This document shows, piece after piece, positions 8,220 to 15,275 of a DNA stretch of 34,206 bases (the first letter of the stretch is position 1; each line of letters begins with the position of its first letter). The stretch spans positions 1 through 34,206 of the forward strand of contig JAURNP010000144.1 of assembly GCA_030830105.1 (NCBI GenBank), in the 5' to 3' direction. This stretch comes from Rhodothermales bacterium (GTDB lineage: Bacteria > Bacteroidota > Rhodothermia > Rhodothermales > UBA10348). A program made the position numbers and the translations under genes. Under the pieces are notes generated by a model. That model ran no database searches and was not told the DNA's origin. It saw nothing but the letters and a program-made list of their open reading frames with translations.

Positions 8220-9398
8220 TTATCCGTGAAAGCGGGCTGCTTCACGCTTAGAGGCGATCGAATTCGTGCGCCAGGCAAAACGCGCCAGACGCTCATCTGC
8301 AATGCCTTCGATCCGGTTCGCAATCAGCGATCCCAGGATCGGCGCCATTTTGAACCCATGACCACTGCCACCGCTGGCGACCGTAAATCCTGCATATTCT
8401 GGATGGCGGTCCAGCCAGTAGTCCCCGTCAATGGTATCTGCGTAGAGGCAACGTCGCGTGTAGACCAAGTCCGAATCGACCAGCTCCGGAAGTGATTCGC
8501 GAACGAAAGACCACATCGCCGTAATGTCTTCCTCCAGCACCTGTCGCTCGTCGTGCACGGGATCAATATCCAACCCGGTACCATGCCGACCGATCTTTAC
8601 GACGCCCGCTTCTGGATGAAGGGCGAAGCCGTACCAACCTGTGTGGGCGATATCTGCGGTGAAGGTGCAGAATTCCGGGGGCGTGAATCGCTCCGGGTGC
8701 GCTGGTTTGAGGTGGAACACCGGGTGGCCCGAGGAACGGAAAAACGGCTTCAGTTCGGGTACCAGAGAAGCCGTCCAGGCGCCGCAGGCCAGGAGTACGT
8801 GTCCAGCTGTGAGGGTCTGTCCGTCGCTGAGTACGACCCCTTCACATCGCCCATTAGTGATGCGTACGTCGGTGACCATTCCTTCTACGAAAGTCACCTC
8901 ATTGGCCACGGCTCTACCGAAGAGCTCCGCAACCAAAGCACCGCTTTCTACCCATCCACCGCGGGCGTGGAAGAAGCCGTCGGTATGGACGTTGGCGTCA
9001 AAGGCAGGAAAACGGGAGGCAAGCTCGGACGGAGAGATACGCTCTGGCTCATGGCCGCGCTGGCGAAGCATCTGCCAGGAGTCATGCTCGAATTCACCGG
9101 GACGCATGGGGTCGCGGGAGAGCATTAGGACGCCTGTTTCATGATAGAAGGGGCGTGAAAGCGACTCATTCCACGCGTCGAACCCGTTCATGGCCTCTTC
9201 AGCGAGTCGCATGTACAAGGCATCCGATCCGTATTCCATACGGACAACCTTGCTGAGATCGGTCGACGCCGCCAGCGAAAACGGCGGGGGCCCCTGCACG
9301 GCAAGGGCCACCGTATGTCCGCGCGATGTCAGTTCAAGCGCCGCAGTGACGCCGAACACGCCGGCTCCAACGACCAGGATGTCGGGGGCCGGCTGCAT
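8220..9398 (-). CDS. FAD-dependent oxidoreductase (sarcosine/N-methyl-amino-acid oxidase-like)
   Basis: N-terminal Rossmann 'ILVVGAGVFGVTAALELTSRGHTVAL'; 'RCLYADTIDGDYWLDRHPEYAGFTVASGGSGHGFKMAPILG' typical of the MSOX/SolA family. Confidence 0.9.
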   Translation of the reverse strand: MQPAPDILVVGAGVFGVTAALELTSRGHTVALAVQGPPPFSLAASTDLSKVVRMEYGSDALYMRLAEEAMNGFDAWNESLSRPFYHETGVLMLSRDPMRPGEFEHDSWQMLRQRGHEPERISPSELASRFPAFDANVHTDGFFHARGGWVESGALVAELFGRAVANEVTFVEGMVTDVRITNGRCEGVVLSDGQTLTAGHVLLACGAWTASLVPELKPFFRSSGHPVFHLKPAHPERFTPPEFCTFTADIAHTGWYGFALHPEAGVVKIGRHGTGLDIDPVHDERQVLEEDITAMWSFVRESLPELVDSDLVYTRRCLYADTIDGDYWLDRHPEYAGFTVASGGSGHGFKMAPILGSLIANRIEGIADERLARFAWRTNSIASKREAARFHG

Positions 9399-9401
9399 GG
9401 G

Positions 9402-9956
9402 TCAGGATGCCTGCAGGCGATCCAGGGCTGCCAGCACTTCTTCCGAGTGAGGAGTCGGGTTGACGCCCAGGAATACTTCAGCTACAGTGCCTTCGGGGTT
9501 GATCACAAAGGTATTGCGTGCTGACACCTTGACCTCGGAAAGGCCACGAACTGATCCGTAAGCAGCAGAAACGGTAGCATCTGAGTCGGAGAGCAGCTTG
9601 AAGGTCAAGCTCTCCTCATCGCAGAACGAGGCATGAGACTCGGCTGAGTCGACGCTTACACCCAAGATCGTAGCGCCTCGGGCGATGTATTCGTCCATGT
9701 CGCGCTGGAAATTGCGGGCCTGGATGGTGCAGCCACTCGTGAAGTTCTTCGGGTAGAAGTACAGCACAACCCATTCGCCTTCGTAGTCTGAAAGCGAAAC
9801 CTCGGTACCTTCATTTGAGACGAGTGAGAATTCAGGCGCGGCATCGCCTACGGCTGGCGGGTCGTCGTGGCTGTTGAACGCAGCCCAGACAAGTACTCCC
9901 AGGCCGAGCACGACGACAAGAGAAATGGTTTTCAGATATTGCATAGTGATGGGCAA
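9402..9956 (-). CDS. Peroxiredoxin (BCP/thioredoxin-dependent peroxidase) with N-terminal membrane anchor or signal
   Basis: 'VGDAAPEFSLVSNEGTEVSLSDYEGEWVVLYFYPKNFTSGCTIQARNFQRDMDEY...GVSVDSAESHASFCDEESLTFKLLSD'. Hydrophobic N-terminus. Confidence 0.9.
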   Translation of the reverse strand: MPITMQYLKTISLVVVLGLGVLVWAAFNSHDDPPAVGDAAPEFSLVSNEGTEVSLSDYEGEWVVLYFYPKNFTSGCTIQARNFQRDMDEYIARGATILGVSVDSAESHASFCDEESLTFKLLSDSDATVSAAYGSVRGLSEVKVSARNTFVINPEGTVAEVFLGVNPTPHSEEVLAALDRLQAS

Positions 9957-10001
9957 TTGAATGGTTCTGCCGTCTGAGTACCTGATGTCCCCCCATTCGT
10001 T

Positions 10002-10325
10002 TCAGCCTTGCCAGACCCCCGAACCCATTTTTCTGAGTCGCTCGGCCAAATAGGCCTCTAGATCTTCGGCGTCTTTGCGCGAAGGGATGGGGTTGTATTG
10101 CTCGAAGAGGTCCGGTCGCAGCTTCAGGCCGAACTTGCGAGCATATCGATTGGCTTTGTATCCCTGCTTGTGCTGATCAAAACGTTCGTCCGGGCTGCGC
10201 CAGCTACTTCCGACATAAAAGCAGGGCGTGAGCGCTTTCATGTTCGGATTTGCCTCACGAAATCGGCGAACCTGGCGAACGGCAGGATCCAGCTCAATGA
10301 CATATACGTGGTAGCGGCGAGGCAT
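10002..10325 (-). CDS. Stand-alone GIY-YIG-like nuclease-domain protein
   Basis: 'YHVYVIEL...CFYVGSSWRSPDERFDQHKQGYKANRYARKFGLKLRPDLF...KDAEDLEAYLAERLRKMG' has GIY-like and YIG-like strands, a downstream Arg and a C-terminal Glu helix. Confidence 0.65.
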   Translation of the reverse strand: MPRRYHVYVIELDPAVRQVRRFREANPNMKALTPCFYVGSSWRSPDERFDQHKQGYKANRYARKFGLKLRPDLFEQYNPIPSRKDAEDLEAYLAERLRKMGSGVWQG

Positions 10326-10435
10326 AGATACGAAAGCAGGTGGGCTGCAAAGATACTGGCCCGGGAGTGCGATCAGGTGTTGGTTAATCGGTAATCGCTT
10401 TCCTGTCGTAGATTGATGGACACTTGAGGAATCCC

Positions 10436-10510
10436 ATGGTCGGACGCACCATAAAGCATTACGAGATAGAATCTGAGCTCGGCCAGGGCGGTTGGATCAT
10501 GTTTCGGTAA
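10436..10510 (+). pseudogene. N-terminal stub of a Ser/Thr protein kinase gene
   Basis: ATG at 10436 reads MVGRTIKHYEIESELGQGGWIMFR*. This matches the start of bacterial Hanks-type kinases (M-IG-x-I-xHY-x-I-x-x-x-LGxGGMGxVY) up to the glycine-rich loop, then stops. Confidence 0.65.
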
Positions 10511-10530
10511 GTGCGACGTCCAGATACGCC

Positions 10531-10983
10531 ATGAATACTCTTGAGTTGAAGATTCCTCCAGTTGTTGTGGGTACCGCTGTCGCGCTGCTCGCATGGTTTG
10601 GCGATGGTCTTGCGTTTGCGGAATGGTCTGGATCCCGGTTGGGCGCAATGCTGTGGTCCGCGGCTGGTGTGTTTGTGGCGATTGCCGGCTTGTGGTCTTT
10701 TGCGCGGGCTCGAACTTCGGTGAATCCACACCGCCCGGGGAATGCTTCTTCGCTCGTCACCTGGGGTATTTACCGCGTCACGCGCAATCCCATGTATCTG
10801 GGCATGCTCATGGTGCTTATCGGCTGGGCGCTTTATTTGGGGGGCGCACTGCCACTTCTCGCCACCGGGCTTTTTATTCCGTACATGAATCGTTTCCAGA
10901 TTGAACCGGAGGAACGGGTCATGGCGGAGCTGTTCGGCGACCAGTTCGAACAGTACATCGCTTCCGTGCGTCGTTGGATCTAG
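10531..10983 (+). CDS. Isoprenylcysteine carboxyl methyltransferase (ICMT)-like/phospholipid-methyltransferase-type membrane protein
   Basis: Start MNTLELKIPP at 10531. Multi-TM, 'WGIYRVTRNPMYLGMLMVLIGWALYLG...PYMNRFQIEPEERVMAELFGDQFEQYIASVRRWI'. Confidence 0.9.
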   Translation: MNTLELKIPPVVVGTAVALLAWFGDGLAFAEWSGSRLGAMLWSAAGVFVAIAGLWSFARARTSVNPHRPGNASSLVTWGIYRVTRNPMYLGMLMVLIGWALYLGGALPLLATGLFIPYMNRFQIEPEERVMAELFGDQFEQYIASVRRWI

Positions 10984-11084
10984 CCCGGTCACGATTGTCA
11001 TGAACATATCTCTGACGGAGAGGGTAACGGATTCCAGATTAACTATCTCAGAGAAGAGCGCTAGGCATTTCATCGAGCATCGAC

Positions 11085-11540
11085 ATGAAGAGATTCCAGG
11101 AGATTGATCAGTTCATTGCCGGGACCATGCAGCAATGGGGAATTCCGGCAGTGCGACTTTCCTTCGCTGTTATCTTCATCTGGTTCGGTTTACTGAAGCC
11201 CCTGGGACTTTCCGCAGCTGCGCTGTTGGTGCTGGCCACGGTAGATTGGATGCCTCTTTTTTCAGCTGAAACCTGGCTGTCAGTGATTGGCTGGTGGGAG
11301 GTGGTCATCGGAATCTGCTTCCTGTTCCAATCCACCCTGCGCATTGCCATTGCGCTTCTATTCCTTCAAATGGTGGGCACCTTCATGCCTCTCGTCCTCC
11401 TGTCGGGCGTGACCTTTCAGGAGGGCCTGATCCCGTTCGGACCGACCGTAGAAGGGCAGTATATCATCAAGAACCTCATGATCATTTCTGCTGCGCTCGT
11501 AGTGGGAGGATCCCTTTCCAAGCGGACCCAGGATGGCTGA
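11085..11540 (+). CDS. DoxX-like small membrane protein
   Basis: 151 aa with four hydrophobic segments; 'RLSFAVIFIWFGLLKPLGLSAA', 'GWWEVVIGICFLF', 'QYIIKNLMIISAALVVGG'. Confidence 0.7.
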   Translation: MKRFQEIDQFIAGTMQQWGIPAVRLSFAVIFIWFGLLKPLGLSAAALLVLATVDWMPLFSAETWLSVIGWWEVVIGICFLFQSTLRIAIALLFLQMVGTFMPLVLLSGVTFQEGLIPFGPTVEGQYIIKNLMIISAALVVGGSLSKRTQDG

Positions 11541-12057
11541 ATCGAACACTATTCGCCCCCAGACGGTCATCGTCAACGACCGTATGCAAAAAGGCTACAC
11601 CTACGTACTGAGCGAGCCGGCTGGTGAAAACTTCCACCCGGAATTCAAGCCCGAGCTGACTCCTTGCCAAATGCTTGAGATGGGTATCTTTGGCGGGAAG
11701 TACATGACAGACTGCCGAGAGGAGTTTCCAGACGACTGGTTTGTGGACGCACGCCTGAGTCCGGGCAAGCGCAATAACGACCTGAATTTCTTCGGTGCGG
11801 ATGCCTCAAAGCCTCTCTCGTATTGGGTAGAGAAGGGCTGGGTCCAGGAGCAAGACCCCCGCGGTTGGTTTCAGTGGTATTGCCGCTATTGGATGGGACG
11901 CAGAAGCGAGGATGATGAGCGGCAGGTCAAACGCTGGAAAGCCATGACGCGCCACATAGCCCAGCTACGCAAGAACTGCGTCAGTGGAGACTGGACGTGC
12001 CGACCACGTCAGCGCCAGGCTCTACTGCACTGGGCCTACGATTCGAGAGAAATGTGA
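11533..12057 (+). CDS. Conserved protein of unknown function, rich in W/Y/C motifs
   Basis: 174 aa, 'ELTPCQMLEMGIFGGKYMTDCREEFPDDWF...FFGADASKPLSYWVEKGWVQEQDPRGWFQWYCRYWMGRRSEDDERQVKRWKAMTRHIAQLRKNC...CRPRQRQALLHWAYDSR'. Start overlaps the upstream stop by 8 nt. Confidence 0.8.
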   Translation: MAESNTIRPQTVIVNDRMQKGYTYVLSEPAGENFHPEFKPELTPCQMLEMGIFGGKYMTDCREEFPDDWFVDARLSPGKRNNDLNFFGADASKPLSYWVEKGWVQEQDPRGWFQWYCRYWMGRRSEDDERQVKRWKAMTRHIAQLRKNCVSGDWTCRPRQRQALLHWAYDSREM

Positions 12058-12102
12058 GGTAACTGTGCGAGGCGGCTCTCACTCAACTGGGCCCCCAAAA
12101 AC

Positions 12103-12144
12103 AACGAACGACCGACCCGACTTGAAATCGGGCCGGTCGTCGTT
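12103..12144 (-). terminator. Rho-independent terminator for DUF2911 gene (minus strand)
   Basis: Minus strand: AACGACGACCGGCCCGA-TTTCAAG-TCGGGTCGGTCGTTCGTT followed by GTTTTTGG. Paired apart from one bulge and one G.U. Confidence 0.75.
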
Positions 12145-12188
12145 CCGGATCGAGAGTCCGTGCTGCGCAATAAGCGCAACGAGTCAGG

Positions 12189-12773
12189 TCAGTGAGCCAT
12201 GAAAGACACACTGGCGATGGTATTTTCCCACGCCATATTCAGCGCGCCGCCTTGTTCGGTCACATCCGAGAAAAAGATGGAGAACTGGTCGATGCTCATT
12301 GGTGACTCCGTCATCATCATCGCGGTACGGAAGACATCCATGTCAGCCGTGTAGTTGTACGCACCCCAGATTCCAGGACCTTCCTCACGGCCACTGTTTT
12401 TGGCGGCGAGGCTTGAGACAATCAACGTCCAGCCGTCAGCGGCCAGGTCTACGAAAAGCGAGTATTCACCAGCAGGGAGATGATTGTTACCGAACATGAG
12501 ATCACGTTCGGTCATAAAGCGGGTCGACTTGTTGGCACCGGCACGCCAGACCTCCGCGTTAGCGAGGACACCTTCTCCATAGGACTCGCCTTCTCCGAAG
12601 ATGCTGGTACGACTGCGAAGAATGGGACGACCATAATCTACTACGAGCCAGTCATCTCCGATCTGGGTAGCGGCTTCTCCGCGGGGGGAGGCAGGACGAT
12701 CCTGAGCCTGGATGTCCGATGGCATGGCCATCATCAGGAAGGCAGCAAACGCTGCAAAAAGAACTGTGCGCAT
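12189..12773 (-). CDS. DUF2911 domain exported protein
   Basis: 'SPRGEAATQIGDDWLVVDYGRPILRSRTSIFGE...VWRAGANKSTRFMTERDLMFGNNHLPAGEYSLFVDLAADGWTLIVSS'. Signal peptide. Confidence 0.9.
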   Translation of the reverse strand: MRTVLFAAFAAFLMMAMPSDIQAQDRPASPRGEAATQIGDDWLVVDYGRPILRSRTSIFGEGESYGEGVLANAEVWRAGANKSTRFMTERDLMFGNNHLPAGEYSLFVDLAADGWTLIVSSLAAKNSGREEGPGIWGAYNYTADMDVFRTAMMMTESPMSIDQFSIFFSDVTEQGGALNMAWENTIASVSFMAH

Positions 12774-12904
12774 GATTCCGGTAGGTCAATTTGGGGATGG
12801 GGAGAGGCTTTAAGGCCCCAATGAAGTCGGCGCGCGGCTAGGTCACGCCTTACGACCTCCTGGATCGGAAACCGAGGTACCCCGAGTGAGGGGATTGCTA
12901 AAGT

Positions 12905-13591
12905 GTGTCGAACCCAACGGAAGACATCTATAGTGGATCCCCCTACTTAAAACGATCACTGATCGGTTTAAGTTTGCGCCCAATGAAGAAGCAGACTCCC
13001 TACCTCGGCCTCGTAACCGGGTTCGCATACCTTTTGGATTACCCCAACGCCCCAACGGCTTCGCGAGCCACATTCGGGGCCCGATTCGACGGAATGCGTG
13101 CCTTGAATGAGGAGTGGGATGTGTCTGTTGAGACCAGCCATGCGCTGCAAAAAGATGCTTTTGATAATCCGGGCGCTGTCGATGCCAGCTATCTGATGGC
13201 AAGCGCAGGTGTTGACCGATCCGGGTCAGGCATCGGGATCCGTTATGAGTCACTCAGCGGATCGGCAGCAGACGGCTCTTTTGTCACTCCGCTGGCAACG
13301 CTTCACAAGTTCAATGGGTGGGCCGACGTTTTTCTGGCCACACCCACCGATGGGTTGGTCGACATTCAGCTATCCTTGAAGCACACGGTTGGTGGGACGT
13401 CCATCACACTGATTGCCCATGATTTCAGTGCCCAAAGTGGAGATCGTCACCATGGCCGTGAATTCGACGCCGTGTTGGGTCGTTCACTACCGTCTGGCCA
13501 GCCAGTCGGGTTGAAGTTCGCGCACTACATCGCCGACGAAACGGGTACGGACGTCACCAAAGTCTGGATCTGGACAAGCCTGGCGTTTTAA
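12905..13591 (+). pseudogene. 5'-truncated alginate-export/OprB-like outer-membrane beta-barrel protein (C-terminal half)
   Basis: Lacks a signal peptide. Contains the porin-family motif 'FVTPLATLHKFNGWADVFLATPTDGLVDIQLSLKHTVGGTSITLIAHDFSAQSGDRHHGREFDAVLG...KFAHYIADETGTDVTKVWIWTSLAF', which normally forms the C-terminal part of a longer protein. Confidence 0.65.
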
Positions 13592-13712
13592 AGCGTTTGA
13601 CGGGTGTTATGGGTGAGCGGAATCGCCGAAGGCGTGCCCCGCGTGCACTTTGTGCTTGCGTGCATCGTTCGCATCGCGCGCCGGCCTGCTCGGTTCAACC
13701 GCGCCCGGTACC

Positions 13713-14723
13713 CTATCGCGCAACGACGATCTTTTGAATACTCTGATGCATGGAATGGTCGGGTCCGCCGATCATACGCACCAAGTACAGTCCTGAAGAA
13801 AGCGTACTGACATCAATGTTGGTGATACCTCCACCCACATCCTGTGTCATGACGACCCGCCCGGTGGTATCGTAAATCTGAACTGTTCCCGTTTCCACAG
13901 AATCGAAACGGAGAATGTCTCGGACCGGGTTGGGATAGAGGGAAGGGAGGAAATCCTCGGTAGGTTGCTCAACAAATGTCGCAACCGGATTGATGAAAAG
14001 GTCCATCAGTAACGCGAAGCCTTGCGGATCATGCGACTCGAGGTCCGATCGATTGAACGGGTAGTAGTCATTCTCTCCGAAAAACGCCTCTGAAATCTCC
14101 GCCAGGTACTCGATTTCGTTTACCATCGCATATGCCTCAAGCGGAAACTGGGGTTGGCCCCCGCCGGGATTGTATGGCACGGACTGATATATCCCGGAAT
14201 CCCGTGCGTTGATGAAGGCTTCGATGGTGGGGACATGACCAAATCCCATCACCTGATGATGGTATCCGTGAACCAATTCATGGAGAACCATCCACGGCTG
14301 GTTTTGCCGGGACCAGTTGGTAAAATTGACAGCGTTGGCAATTTCAACCGATTCCGCTTTTTCGGGATTACGTCCATTGTCAATCAGCCATTGCCGGCTC
14401 GGATGGTACCACGCAGCCCCGTCAGGACGAACGTTGTACACCAGAAAAATTTTGACAGTGCGCATATCCTCGAGAACATCCGCGCGAATGTCCAAGGCCG
14501 CGATCAGGCTGATCTGATCCTCTAGTTCCTGAAATGCCACCTGCATGCTGTTTGCATAGGCAGCGTCATCGGCGTCGTTTACGAGCACATAAAAGCCATC
14601 GATGTTGTGGGTGGTAAAACCGGCCACAACAGGCTGTGCTCCTGCAGGCTTTTCGTTCAGTAGCAGGCTGAAAGTGATGAGGAGTGTCCACAAGAACCAG
14701 CGACTGACTCGATTCAGATACAT
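13713..14723 (-). CDS. Secreted HExxH zinc metallopeptidase-like protein with T9SS type A C-terminal sorting domain
   Basis: Start MYLNRVSRW at 14723 with signal peptide. 'WMVLHELVHGYHHQVMG', 'MVNEIEYLAEISEAFFGENDYYPF'. C-terminus 'PSLYPNPVRDILRFDSVETGTVQIYDTTGRVVMTQDVGGGITNIDVSTLSSGLYLVRMIGG...QKIVVAR' is a T9SS CTD. Confidence 0.85.
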   Translation of the reverse strand: MYLNRVSRWFLWTLLITFSLLLNEKPAGAQPVVAGFTTHNIDGFYVLVNDADDAAYANSMQVAFQELEDQISLIAALDIRADVLEDMRTVKIFLVYNVRPDGAAWYHPSRQWLIDNGRNPEKAESVEIANAVNFTNWSRQNQPWMVLHELVHGYHHQVMGFGHVPTIEAFINARDSGIYQSVPYNPGGGQPQFPLEAYAMVNEIEYLAEISEAFFGENDYYPFNRSDLESHDPQGFALLMDLFINPVATFVEQPTEDFLPSLYPNPVRDILRFDSVETGTVQIYDTTGRVVMTQDVGGGITNIDVSTLSSGLYLVRMIGGPDHSMHQSIQKIVVAR

Positions 14724-14905
14724 GCGTAGGAACGGTAGGAGGGATGAAAAAAAGCAGGCGGCGGTGTCTGCGTCGAGGCTATCATCTGACAACGCTTCCC
14801 CTGGGGATGGAATATCGTTGCCGGTTAACAAGATAGGCAGCATAAGAGCTGTGAACGCTTTGGATACTGAACGGATCTTACTGTATCGAGCTACGTCGTG
14901 CCTGT

Positions 14906-14947
14906 AAAAAAAGAGCCCTTCAACCACCGGGCGATGATCGAAGGGCC
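14906..14947 (-). terminator. Rho-independent terminator after tRNA-Gln (minus strand)
   Basis: Minus strand GCCCTTC...GAAGGGC stem followed by TCTTTTTTT. Confidence 0.85.
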
Positions 14948-14954
14948 TTCAGTG

Positions 14955-15027
14955 TTGCCCTACTAGGAGTCGAACCTAGAACCTCCGGAACCAGAATCCG
15001 GCGCTCTGCCAATTGAGCTATAGGGCA
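14955..15027 (-). tRNA. tRNA-Gln (anticodon CTG)
   Basis: Minus strand TGCCCTA TA GCTC AATTGGCA GAGC G CCGGA TTCTGGT TCCGG AGGTT CTAGG TTCGACT CCTAG TAGGGCA A. Full cloverleaf, U1-A72 pair, CCA not encoded. Confidence 0.96.
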
Positions 15028-15140
15028 CTGTTGCTGTCCGTGAACAGCGACGAGCAAAATAAGGGCCGTCAATGCCGTTGCCCATGTTGCGGTTCCTCCC
15101 CGGCGCCTGTCTGACGTGTCTTTACGGAGTTTTTATCGGT

Positions 15141-15222
15141 GCCCCCCTGAAGGGGGCGATTCTGGCGAATGGTATTTCGCTGGACCTACAGGTCCACTCA
15201 AATACCATGGTCCTCTCAGAGG
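15141..15222 (+). promoter_or_regulatory. Structured leader upstream of nhaC (three consecutive hairpins)
   Basis: GCCCCC-CTGAA-GGGGGC (15141-15157); ATGGTATTT-CGC-TGGACCT-AC-AGGTCCA-CTC-AAATACCAT (15169-15208); CCTCT-C-AGAGG (15212-15222). Confidence 0.5.
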
Positions 15223-15275
15223 TATGCTGACAGGTTGTATCATGGGTCCATCGTCCTTCGGCAAGCTAGTCTACC

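Noticed and set aside
10459-11073. 204 aa minus-strand ORF
   Set aside because: Antisense to the ICMT-like methyltransferase gene; composition is not protein-like.
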